DNA of 64,000 nucleotides from PALSA-612 sp035652235 (GTDB lineage Bacteria; Actinomycetota; Thermoleophilia; Gaiellales; Gaiellaceae): NCBI GenBank assembly GCA_035652235.1, contig DASREE010000017.1:62001-126000 (forward strand). The letters run 5' to 3'. Positions 48,597 through 57,090 of the stretch are shown here, one piece after another. Numbering within the stretch: position 1 is the stretch's first letter; each line of letters begins with the position of its first letter. The notes under the pieces are model-generated. The model made no database searches, was not told the DNA's origin, and saw nothing but the letters and a program-made list of their open reading frames with translations. The position numbers and the translations under genes are program-made.

Positions 48597-51416
48597 TCAG
48601 GCGGGACGCTCGCCGGGCACGCCCGCACGCTGCAGGGCCGGCTGTGGACGCCGGCGGCGGAGGGCACGCCGCAGCTCGTCGGCTCCCCAGACGACGGGCG
48701 GGAAGGCGGCCAGGAGCCCGAGCTCGGCGGGGCCGAGCGAGGCGGTGCCGAAGAGGCCCTGCAGCGGCGGCAGGTAGACGAGCGCCGCTGTGAACGCGAT
48801 CTCGAAGGCGATGCCCCAGAGCAGGAGCGGGTTCGTGAAGAAGCCGACGGCGGCGAGCGAGGCGCGGTCGGTGCGGGCGGCGAGCGCGGTCCCGATCTGG
48901 CAGGCGACGATGCCGGCGAAGGTCATCGTCGTCGCCTCCAGGTAGGCGCCGTGCAGGGCGCTCGCGGCGCCGACGTCGCTGCTCGGGCTCCAGCCTGCGC
49001 GGAGCAGGACGAAGAAGAAGCCGCCGAGGACGAGCGCGGCCTCGAGCAGGCCGAGGAAGACCCAGGCGCGCACCATCATCGCGCGCGTGACGACGCCTTC
49101 GCCGCGCGCGCGCGGGGGCCTCGACATGAGACCCGGCTCGCCCGGCTCGCGACCGAGGGCGAGCGCGGGGAGGATCTCGGTGCCGAGGTCGATGGCGAGG
49201 ATCTGGAGCACGGTCAGCGGTAGCGGGATCGCCCCGCCTGCCAGCGCGAAGACGAGGAAGGGAACGACCTCCGGCGTCGCGTGGGCGAAGATGTAGAGGA
49301 CGAACTTGCGGACGTTGTCGAACACGCGCCGCCCGGCGGCCACCGCCGCGACGATGGTGGCGAAGTTGTCGTCTGTGAGCACCATCGTCGCCGCCTCGCG
49401 CGCGACCTCGGTGCCGGCGAGGCCCATGGCCACGCCGATGTCGGCTCGGCGAAGCGCCGGCGCGTCGTTGACCCCGTCGCCCGTCATCGCGACGACGTGG
49501 CCCTCGGCGCGCAGCGCGTCGGCGATGCGCAGCTTCGCCTCCGGCGACGACCGCGCGAAGATCAGCTCGCGTTCGTTCCTGAGCAGGGCGTCGAGCTCGC
49601 GCTCGCTCATCTCGTCGAGCTCGGGCCCGGTGACCACGGTGGCGCCGTCCCGGGCGATGCCCACGCGACGGGCGACCTCGGCCGCGGTCGGTCCGTAGTC
49701 GCCGGTGACGACGATGATGCGGATGCCGGCCGCGTGGCAGCGCTCGACGGCGCCTGCCACCTCGGGGCGCGGCGGGTCGAACAGCGCGACGAGCCCGAGC
49801 AGGCACAGGTCGCGCTCGGCGTCCTCGCGCCGCTCGGGCGGACCGGCGCCGTCCGGCAGCCGGCGGCGCGCGACGGCCAGCACCCGCAGGCCCTGGGCGG
49901 CCCAGCGGTCGAGCACGGCTAGGACCGTCCGGCGGTCCTCGTCGGTGATCGGCCGGTGGTTGTCGCGGCCGCCGATCCGCGTCGAGCGCGCCAGCACCTC
50001 CTCGGGCGCGCCCTTCGCGTGCACCGTCAGCGCGCCGTCCCGCCGCTCGTCGACCGTCGACATGAGCCGCAGGCGCGGATCGAAGCGGTAGAGCTTGCGC
50101 CGCCGGCTCTCGCGGCTGCGGACCGCCACGTCGACGCCGAGCGCCCGGCTCGCCTCGAGCATCCCCACCTCCGTCGCCTCGCCGCGCGACTTTCCGGCGC
50201 GGGCCGGGTCGAGCTCGGCGCTGCTGCACGAGGCGGCAGCCCGGGCGAGCAGCGCGAGCACGGGATCCGCGGCCACCGCGGCCTCGAGGTCGGCGCCGCT
50301 CTCCAGGTCGAGCTCGGCGAGCGGAGTCCAGATACGCACGGCGCGCATCCGGTTCTCCGTCAGCGTGCCGGTCTTGTCCGTGCAGATCACGGTCGTCGAC
50401 CCGAGCGTCTCCACCGCCGACAGGCGCTTGACGAGCGCGCCGCTCCGGGCCAGCGTGGCGACGCCCACCGCGAGCGCGAGCGTGATCGTCGGCAGGAGTC
50501 CCTCGGGGACGTTGGCGACGATGAGCCCGACGGCGAACGTGAACGCGTCCCGCAGCGGCAGCCCGGCGACGAGCCAGCCGATGGGTAGGAAGGCGACACC
50601 GGCCGCGACGGCGACGCTCGCGATCAGCCACGCGACCCGCCGCACCTGCTCCTCGAGCGGGCTCGGCTCGGCCTCGACCCGCGCGGACAGGGCGGCGATC
50701 CGCCCGAGCTCGGTGTGCATGCCCGTGGCGAAGACGAGCGCCTCCGCCTCGCCGGCGACGCAGGCGGAGCCGCTGAAGACGAGGTTGCGCGCCTCGTGGG
50801 CGGGGGCGTCCGGGTCGATCAGGTCGGCCGAGCGCAGGACGGGCTGCGACTCGCCGGTGAGCATCGACAGGTCGACGTCGACGGAGCCGGAGACGAGGCG
50901 GGCGTCCGCCGGCACCCGGTCGCCCTCGGCGACGAGGAGCACGTCGCCGGGCACGATCTCGGACGCGTCGATCTCAACGCGCTGCCCGTCGCGCCGAACG
51001 GTCGCCCGCTGCGGCAGGTAGCGCCGGAGCGCCTCGACGGCGCGCGCCGCCTGCCGCTCCTGGAGGAAGGCGAAGAGCGCGTTCAGGACGACGACGGCGA
51101 CGATCGCGACGCCGAGCGCAAGCGAGGTGACGAAGGCAAGCGCGGAGGCGACCCAGAGGAGGAGCGCGAGCGGGTGGGTGAACTGCCGGGCGAGCTCGGC
51201 CGGCCAGCCGGGGCCGGAGCGGCTGTGGAGCAGGTTGGGGCCGTAGGTGACGAGCCGGCGGGCGGCCTCGCGCGACGACAGGCCCTCCGGCCGCGAGCGC
51301 AGGTCCCGGTACAGCTGGCTGAGCGGCTCGGTCGGGACGGGCCCGGGCGTCCGCCCCCCGCTCGGCGCCGCGGCCGGGAAATCCCTCGCCGACGTCCTCC
51401 GGGAGCCCGTGCGCAC
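48597..51416 (-). CDS. P2-type cation-transporting ATPase
   Basis: Large ion pump of 939 residues with ten expected helices. N-terminal cation-ATPase domain LYRDLRSRPEGLSSREAARR (about 29-48), actuator LTGESQPV, membrane motif ANVPEGLLPTITLALAVG (the PEGLLPT form is found in P2C and related pumps rather than in SERCA, which has PEGLPAV), phosphorylation site ICTDKTGTLTENRM, nucleotide-site KGAPEEVLAR, TGDYGPTAAEVARRVGI and AMTGDGVNDAPALRRADIGV. The transported ion is not certain (Ca2+, Na+/K+ or H+-like). The GTG at 51416 is chosen since the frame further upstream runs antisense through other genes. Flanked by two universal stress protein genes. Confidence 0.92.
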   Translation of the reverse strand: MRTGSRRTSARDFPAAAPSGGRTPGPVPTEPLSQLYRDLRSRPEGLSSREAARRLVTYGPNLLHSRSGPGWPAELARQFTHPLALLLWVASALAFVTSLALGVAIVAVVVLNALFAFLQERQAARAVEALRRYLPQRATVRRDGQRVEIDASEIVPGDVLLVAEGDRVPADARLVSGSVDVDLSMLTGESQPVLRSADLIDPDAPAHEARNLVFSGSACVAGEAEALVFATGMHTELGRIAALSARVEAEPSPLEEQVRRVAWLIASVAVAAGVAFLPIGWLVAGLPLRDAFTFAVGLIVANVPEGLLPTITLALAVGVATLARSGALVKRLSAVETLGSTTVICTDKTGTLTENRMRAVRIWTPLAELDLESGADLEAAVAADPVLALLARAAASCSSAELDPARAGKSRGEATEVGMLEASRALGVDVAVRSRESRRRKLYRFDPRLRLMSTVDERRDGALTVHAKGAPEEVLARSTRIGGRDNHRPITDEDRRTVLAVLDRWAAQGLRVLAVARRRLPDGAGPPERREDAERDLCLLGLVALFDPPRPEVAGAVERCHAAGIRIIVVTGDYGPTAAEVARRVGIARDGATVVTGPELDEMSERELDALLRNERELIFARSSPEAKLRIADALRAEGHVVAMTGDGVNDAPALRRADIGVAMGLAGTEVAREAATMVLTDDNFATIVAAVAAGRRVFDNVRKFVLYIFAHATPEVVPFLVFALAGGAIPLPLTVLQILAIDLGTEILPALALGREPGEPGLMSRPPRARGEGVVTRAMMVRAWVFLGLLEAALVLGGFFFVLLRAGWSPSSDVGAASALHGAYLEATTMTFAGIVACQIGTALAARTDRASLAAVGFFTNPLLLWGIAFEIAFTAALVYLPPLQGLFGTASLGPAELGLLAAFPPVVWGADELRRALRRRRPQPALQRAGVPGERPA

Positions 51417-51451
51417 CGCTTTCGGAACCTCCCGGGCGCGGCGGGATTCGT

Positions 51452-51922
51452 CTACGCCCGCACCAGCTCGCGTTCGGCCTGCTCGAGGGGACGCTCGGCC
51501 GCGCGGCCTTCCTTGACGACCAGCACGGGCAGCGGCGACAGCTCGACGAGGCCCATGGAGACGCTGCCGAGCAGCGCCCCGCGGAACGCTCCGAGGCCGC
51601 GCGAGCCGACGACGATCATGCCGGCCTCCCGGTATCTCGCGGCGCGCAGGATCTCGGAGACGATGCTTCCCTCGGCGATCTCGTAATCCGCGTTCACCCC
51701 TGCCCGATCGGCCTCTTCCATCGCCTGCTCGAGGCCCGGCTTGAGCGCGGCCATCTGCTCGGTCAGCTTCCGTTGGTAGAAGGGGTCGCCGAGCAACGGG
51801 ATCGCGTGCCGGACGGCGACGAAGGTGACGCTCGCACCCATGATCCGGGCGAGCTCGACACCCTCCTTCACCGCTGCCTGGGCGCCCCGAGACCCGTCCA
51901 CGGCGATGATGATCCGCTCCAT
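51452..51922 (-). CDS. Universal stress protein (UspA family)
   Basis: A 156-residue Usp domain. RIIIAVDGSRGAQAAVKEGV at the start and VVGSRGLGAFRGALLGSVSM, the G-x2-G-x9-G-S ATP loop, near 113-132, then VELSPLPVLVVKEG. ATG with AAGGAGGAGCG directly upstream, one of the best ribosome sites in the window. It precedes the P-type ATPase gene by 35 bases, in the same direction, so the two are likely cotranscribed. Divergent from the GNAT/acyl-CoA-synthetase gene. Confidence 0.92.
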   Translation of the reverse strand: MERIIIAVDGSRGAQAAVKEGVELARIMGASVTFVAVRHAIPLLGDPFYQRKLTEQMAALKPGLEQAMEEADRAGVNADYEIAEGSIVSEILRAARYREAGMIVVGSRGLGAFRGALLGSVSMGLVELSPLPVLVVKEGRAAERPLEQAERELVRA

Positions 51923-52069
51923 CGCTCCTCCTTTCCGCGCCAGCCAGTGTGGGACCGCTTCCTGCCCCTGTCATCGGTGCCCGGCCGGAGGGCGCTGCGG
52001 GCTTTCCCGCACATCGCTCCCGCGTCGAGACCGATACGCGGAGCGACTTCGATCCGGGACAGTGTAGCA

Positions 52070-54739
52070 ATGGCCACGGCGCTCGAGCCGATCCGCGACG
52101 TCATCCTCCGCGACGGCAGCACGCTCCGCCTGCGACCGCCGACGGCCGGCGACGAGGAGCGTCTTCTCGCCTTCTACCGCGGCCTGTCCGAGCACAGCGT
52201 GTACCTGCGCTTCCACGGCTTCCCCTCGCTCTCGCCCGAGCTCGTCGCGCCGCTTCTCGACCCCGACTGGTCCGAGCGCGGGGCGCTCATCGGCACGCTC
52301 GGTGCGGGCACCGAGGAGCGTGTCGTCGCCGTCGCCAACTTCGTCCGTCTGCGCGACCCCGGCTGCGCCGAGGTGGCCTTCACCGTCGCCGACGAGCTGC
52401 AGGGGCATGGGGTCGGTACGCGGCTGCTCGAGCAGCTCGCCGAGTGCGCGGCGAAGCACGGCATCCGCACGTTCATCGCCGAGGTGATGAGCTCGAACAC
52501 GGCCATGCTGCAGGTGTTCGCGGATGCCGGCTTCGCGATCAGCCGCCGCGTCGAGCATGGTGCGGTCGAGGTGCGGCTGTCGCTCGTGCCGACGGGCGAG
52601 TACCGCGAGCGCGTCGACTACCGCGACCACCTCGCCGTCACCGCCTCGCTGAAGCCCTTCTTCGAGCCGCGGACGGTCGCCGTCATCGGCGCCTCGCGCC
52701 GCCGCGGGTCGATCGGTGGCGAGCTCTTCCGCAACATCCTCCAGGCCGACTTCACCGGTGCCGCCTACCCGGTGAACACGTCCGGCGAGCCCGTGGCCGG
52801 CGTGCGCACCTACCGGTCGATCACGGACATTCCGGAGGAGATCGACCTCGCCGTCATCTGCCTGCCGGGGGAGCACGTGCTCCAGGCCGCCGAAGAGGCG
52901 CTCACCAAGGGCACCAAGGCTCTGTGCGTCATCTCCGCCGGCTTCGCCGAGACTGGCCCCGAGGGTGCCCGTCGCCAGGAGCGGCTGCTGGAGATGGCGC
53001 GGGCGCACGGCGCCCGGGTCGTGGGCCCGAACTGCCTCGGCATCGCCGTCTCCCGCTGCCGGCTGAACGCCACCTTCGGGTCGCGGCCGCTGCCACCCGG
53101 GAACGTCGGCTACTCGTCGCAGAGCGGCGCCCTCGGCCTCGCCCTGCTCGAGGCGGCGGACTCCCGCGGCGTCGGCCTCTCCGCGTTCGTCTCCGTCGGG
53201 AACAAGGCGGACGTGTCCTCGAACGACTTGCTCGAGTACTGGGAGGACGACCCGGACACGGATCTCGTGCTGCTGTACCTCGAGTCGTTCGGGAACCCGC
53301 GCAAGTTCGCGCGCCTCGCCCGCCGCGTCGCCCGCAAGAAGCCGATCCTGGCCATGAAGGGCGGCCGCACGCGTGCGGGCGCGAGGGCGGCGGGCTCGCA
53401 CACGGCCGCGCTGGCCGGCTCCGAGCACGCGGTCGACGCGCTCTTCCAGCACGCGGGCGTGATCCGCGCCGACACGCTCGAGGAGCTCGTCGACGTCGCC
53501 GCGTTCCTGTCCACGCAGCCGCTGCCGCGGGGCCGCCGCGTGGCGCTGCTCACGAACGCGGGCGGCCTCGGCATCCTGGGCGCGGACGCGTGCGAGGCGG
53601 CCGGCCTGGAGCTGGCGCCCCTCTCGGAGGAGACGAGGCGGGCGCTCACGGCGATCCTCCCGCTCGAGGCGAGCGTCGCCAACCCGGTGGACATGCTCGG
53701 CTCGGCGACCGAGAAGACGTTCGAGGCGGCGCTGCCGCACGTGCTCGCCGATCCGGGGATCGACGCGGTGATCGTGCTGTTCGTCCCCGTCGTCGTCGCC
53801 GAGGCGGACGCCGTCGCGGCGGCGGTGGTGCGCACCGCAGAGGTGGCGGGTGTCGAGGGCAAGCCGGTGCTCGGCGTGTTCGTCAGCCGCGCGGGCACGC
53901 CACCGCCGCTGCTCCGGGGTGACGGCGTGCGCGTGGCCGCCTTCCCGTACCCGGAGGCGGCGGCGCGGGCGCTCGGCCGGGCGGCCGAGCGGGCCGAGTG
54001 GCTGCGCCGGCCGGCCGGCACCGTGCCCGAGCTCGCCGGGATCGACGAGGCGCGGGCCGCCCAGCTGATCGCCTCGACGCTCGCCGGCTCGAGCGACGTG
54101 TGGCTCGAGCCGGGCGACGTCCGCGCGCTCCTCGCCGCCTACGGCATCCCCTTCGTCGGCGAGCGGCTGGCATCGACCGCCGACGAGGCGGTGGCCGCTG
54201 CGTCCGAGCTCGGCTACCCCGTCGTCGTCAAGACAGCCGAGGTGGGGGTGCACAAGACGGAGAGGGGGCTCCTGGCGCTGAACCTCGCCGACGAGGAGGC
54301 GGTGCGCCGGGCCGTGGCCGACATCGGCCTCCCGGTCGTCGTCCAGCGGATGGTCACGGGCGGTGCCGAGCTGCTCGCCGGCGTCGTGCAGGACCCGGTG
54401 TTCGGGCCGCTCGTCGCGTTCGGCCCCGGCGGCGTGTTCGCCGAGCTGATCGGGGACGCCCAGTTCCGCTTGGCGCCGCTGACGGACGTGGACGCGGACG
54501 AGCTCGTCCGCTGCGGGAAGGTGGGCAAGCTCGTCGCGGGCTACCGCGGAGCGCCGGCCTCGGACGCGGCCGCGCTCGCCGATCTCCTGCTCCGGCTCTC
54601 GCAGCTCGCCGACAACCACCCTGAGGTGTCCGAGCTCGATCTGAACCCGGTCGTCGGCCTGCCTGCCGGCTGCCTGGCCGTGGACGCGAGGATCCGGCTC
54701 CGTCCAGCCGAGCCGCAGACGCGCGCCAAGACCTGGTAA
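52070..54739 (+). CDS. GNAT acetyltransferase fused to NDP-forming acyl-CoA synthetase
   Basis: An 889-residue multidomain protein. Residues ~12-165 are a GNAT domain (VILRDGSTLRLRPPTAGDEE, acetyl-CoA loop ELQGHGVGTRLLEQLAE). Then come the CoA-binding domain (RTVAVIGASRRRGSIGG), succinyl-CoA-ligase-like domain (VGYSSQSGALG), the GSHTAALAGS segment equivalent to the phosphohistidine loop of acetate-CoA ligases (ADP-forming), and a C-terminal ATP-grasp (GYPVVVKTAEVGVHKTERGL). Such fusions include the protein lysine acetyltransferases Pat/PatZ, in which GNAT is C-terminal; here it is N-terminal, an order common in actinobacteria. Role is probably protein acylation control or acyl-CoA metabolism. 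Confidence 0.9.
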   Translation: MATALEPIRDVILRDGSTLRLRPPTAGDEERLLAFYRGLSEHSVYLRFHGFPSLSPELVAPLLDPDWSERGALIGTLGAGTEERVVAVANFVRLRDPGCAEVAFTVADELQGHGVGTRLLEQLAECAAKHGIRTFIAEVMSSNTAMLQVFADAGFAISRRVEHGAVEVRLSLVPTGEYRERVDYRDHLAVTASLKPFFEPRTVAVIGASRRRGSIGGELFRNILQADFTGAAYPVNTSGEPVAGVRTYRSITDIPEEIDLAVICLPGEHVLQAAEEALTKGTKALCVISAGFAETGPEGARRQERLLEMARAHGARVVGPNCLGIAVSRCRLNATFGSRPLPPGNVGYSSQSGALGLALLEAADSRGVGLSAFVSVGNKADVSSNDLLEYWEDDPDTDLVLLYLESFGNPRKFARLARRVARKKPILAMKGGRTRAGARAAGSHTAALAGSEHAVDALFQHAGVIRADTLEELVDVAAFLSTQPLPRGRRVALLTNAGGLGILGADACEAAGLELAPLSEETRRALTAILPLEASVANPVDMLGSATEKTFEAALPHVLADPGIDAVIVLFVPVVVAEADAVAAAVVRTAEVAGVEGKPVLGVFVSRAGTPPPLLRGDGVRVAAFPYPEAAARALGRAAERAEWLRRPAGTVPELAGIDEARAAQLIASTLAGSSDVWLEPGDVRALLAAYGIPFVGERLASTADEAVAAASELGYPVVVKTAEVGVHKTERGLLALNLADEEAVRRAVADIGLPVVVQRMVTGGAELLAGVVQDPVFGPLVAFGPGGVFAELIGDAQFRLAPLTDVDADELVRCGKVGKLVAGYRGAPASDAAALADLLLRLSQLADNHPEVSELDLNPVVGLPAGCLAVDARIRLRPAEPQTRAKTW

Positions 54740-54846
54740 GCGGGCTGCGGGCCGGGGGCGCCCTGCGCCCGGACGTGGGGTTTCCGCGAGCGGCGATACG
54801 CGCACGCCCGGATGCGCGCCCGCGCGGCGGGGGCCACGGTGCGGCC

Positions 54847-56679
54847 GTGCTGGAGAGACTGCTCGCCGTGACTGCGCTCGTCGCGGTCCTCGTCGGCGGC
54901 CTGCTCCATCTCGTCGGTCTCAAGCCGGCCGGCGACGGTCTGTGGGCCGTCGCCGTCGCGGTCATGCTCGTCCCGCTCGGCTGGTCGGTCCTGCGCTCGC
55001 TGGCCCGCGGCGACGTGGGTGTCGACGCGATCGCGCTCGTCTCGATGGCTGGCGCGCTCGCGCTCGGGCAGTACGCCGCCGGCGCCGTCATCGCGCTCAT
55101 GCTCGCCGGAGGCAACGCGCTCGAGCAGGCCGCGGGCAAGCGGGCGCGGCGCGAGCTGACGTCGCTCGTCGCGCGGGCGCCGCGCATCGCCCACCGCCGC
55201 CGCGGCGACGCGATCGAGGAGGTGCCGGTCGAGGAGGTGGGCGTCGGGGACGTGCTCGTCGTGCGCGCCGGCGAGGTGATCCCGGTCGACGGCATCGTCA
55301 CGAGCGCGGAGGCGGTCGTGGACGAGTCGGCCCTCACGGGCGAGCCGCTGCCGGCGGTGTACGGCCGGGGCGCGGCCGTCCGCAGCGGTACCGCCAACGC
55401 AGGCGACGCCTTCGAGCTGCGCGCCGCCCGGCCGGCGGCCGAGAGTGCGTACGCCGCCCTCGTCCGACTGGTGCGCGAGGCCGAGACGCAGCGCGCCCCC
55501 TTCGTCCGGCTCGCCGACCGCTACGCGATCGTCTTCCTGCCGGTGACGATCGCCGTCGCGGGCGCCGCCTGGGCGCTGTCGGGCGACGTGATCAGGGCGC
55601 TGGCCGTGTTCGTCGTCGCCACGCCCTGCCCGCTCATCCTGGCAGCGCCGATCGCTCTCGTCTCGGGCGTCTCGCGGGCGGCGCACGCGGGCGTCATCGT
55701 CAAAGGGGCAGGTGTGATCGAGAAGCTCGGAGCGGTGCGGACGGTGCTGCTCGACAAGACGGGGACGCTCACGCTGGGGAAGGCGGCAATCGAGCGGGTG
55801 GTCGCGCTGGACGGCGTCGAAGCGGCGGACGTCCTGCGCCTCGCGGCGTCGCTCGACCAGCTGTCGGCGCACGCGCTCGCCGAGGCGCTCGTGCACGCCG
55901 CCGAGGACCAGGGACACGTGCTCAGCTTTCCGGAGCGGGTGGAGGAGAAGCCCGGACGAGGGATCGAGGGAACGGTCGAGGGCCGCCGCGTCGCCGTCGG
56001 CAACGTGGCGTGGCTCGCCGAGCGCGGGTACTCGGGGACGCTCGAGGCGGGCCCGCCGGAGCCTCGCGGCGAGGAGCTCGGCCGGACGACGATGCTCGTC
56101 GGCGTCGACGGCGTGCTCGCCGGGGCGATCGTCATGGCCGACCGGCCGCGGGAGGACGCGGCCGGCCTGGCGGAGTCGCTGCGGCGGGCGGGGATCCGGC
56201 ACGTGGCCATGGTCACCGGCGATCGGCCGCTCGTCGCGACCGAGATCGGCACCCGGCTCGGCATGGAGCGCATCTACGCAGAGCACTCGCCCGAGGAGAA
56301 GCTCGACGTCGTGCGCGCCATGCAGGCGAACCCGGAGCTGCGGCCGGTGCTGATGGTCGGGGACGGCATCAACGACGCGCCGGCGCTCGCGCTCGCGGAC
56401 GTCGGCATCGCCATGGGCGTGGCCGGGGCGACGGTGGCGTCGCAGACGGCGGACGCGGTCATCGTCGTCGACCGCATCGACCGGGTTGCGGACGCGGTCG
56501 CGATCGGACGCCGCTCGGTGCACATCGCCGTACAGAGCGTGCTCGTAGGGCTCGGCCTCAGCCTGGTCGCGATGGGCTTCGCCGCGTTTGGGTTCGTGCC
56601 GCCGGTGTTCGGGGCGCTCCTCCAGGAGGGAGTCGACGTGGCCGTGATCCTCAACGCCCTGCGAGCGCTCCGGGCCTAG
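54847..56679 (+). CDS. P1B-type heavy-metal-transporting ATPase
   Basis: A ~610-residue metal pump without an N-terminal metal-binding domain. Features: actuator DESALTGEPLP, membrane metal motif ATPCPLILAAPIALVSG (CPL instead of the common CPC), phosphorylation site LLDKTGTLTLGKA, TGDRPLVATEIG and MVGDGINDAPALALADVG. The conserved His-Pro of the nucleotide domain appears as SAHALAEALVH, so Pro is replaced by Ala. The metal is not deducible from CPL. GTG 54847 (LERLLAVTALVAV) is preferred over earlier starts because the first helix begins right after it; a longer N-terminus from 54775 is Arg/Pro-rich. Confidence 0.9.
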   Translation: MLERLLAVTALVAVLVGGLLHLVGLKPAGDGLWAVAVAVMLVPLGWSVLRSLARGDVGVDAIALVSMAGALALGQYAAGAVIALMLAGGNALEQAAGKRARRELTSLVARAPRIAHRRRGDAIEEVPVEEVGVGDVLVVRAGEVIPVDGIVTSAEAVVDESALTGEPLPAVYGRGAAVRSGTANAGDAFELRAARPAAESAYAALVRLVREAETQRAPFVRLADRYAIVFLPVTIAVAGAAWALSGDVIRALAVFVVATPCPLILAAPIALVSGVSRAAHAGVIVKGAGVIEKLGAVRTVLLDKTGTLTLGKAAIERVVALDGVEAADVLRLAASLDQLSAHALAEALVHAAEDQGHVLSFPERVEEKPGRGIEGTVEGRRVAVGNVAWLAERGYSGTLEAGPPEPRGEELGRTTMLVGVDGVLAGAIVMADRPREDAAGLAESLRRAGIRHVAMVTGDRPLVATEIGTRLGMERIYAEHSPEEKLDVVRAMQANPELRPVLMVGDGINDAPALALADVGIAMGVAGATVASQTADAVIVVDRIDRVADAVAIGRRSVHIAVQSVLVGLGLSLVAMGFAAFGFVPPVFGALLQEGVDVAVILNALRALRA

Positions 56680-57090
56680 GAGATGGGCGATCGGAACGCT
56701 GCCCGGACAGCCCGCGGCGGGCGCCGGGCGATGCCCCTGACACGTCGCGTCTCGCCGTGTTCGCCCGGGCCCGACGGGCCGGATGCGCTGCAGGCGACCG
56801 CTCGAGCTGCCCGGTCAGCCTCGGTCGGGAACGCTTCCGGCAACCCGCCCGCGGGCATGTCCGTGAGTCGCGGGTCACCCCGGGGGAGGGTGGGGGCTTG
56901 GGACGGTTGATAGCGGAGCAGGCCGCACGGGATCGTGCCGACTCCGTGCCGATTCGGCGCGCGAGGGCGGATCGGTCGGTGGCGCGCGCTCCGGCGCGGG
57001 AGCCGCATCCCTCCCGCACCCCTCCGCGCCCTCCGCTTCGTCCGCGCGAGCCGATCGGGAGCCGCCTGCTGTGCGAAAGTGAGCTTGGCA
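56680..57090. other. 411-base noncoding stretch upstream of tdh
   Basis: No convincing gene on either strand; the visible frames are Arg/Ala/Pro-rich shadows. It should contain the promoter for tdh-kbl. A run GGGGGAGGGTGGGGGCTTGG followed by G at 56882-56902 has four G-tracts with loops of 1, 1 and 3 bases, able to form a G-quadruplex on the plus strand. I see no glycine riboswitch consensus despite the glycine-forming genes downstream. Confidence 0.5.

Noticed and set aside
51417..52070. N-terminal extension of the P2-type ATPase to position 52070
   Set aside because: The extension runs antisense through the Usp gene region and lacks any family similarity; the pump's first domain starts after the GTG at 51416.
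51971..54805. A 944-codon antisense frame opposite the GNAT/acyl-CoA synthetase gene
   Set aside because: Mirror frame of a clearly coding gene; no recognisable motif.
56680..57090. Glycine riboswitch upstream of tdh-kbl
   Set aside because: I looked for the glycine aptamer consensus and found none; only a G-rich run stands out.
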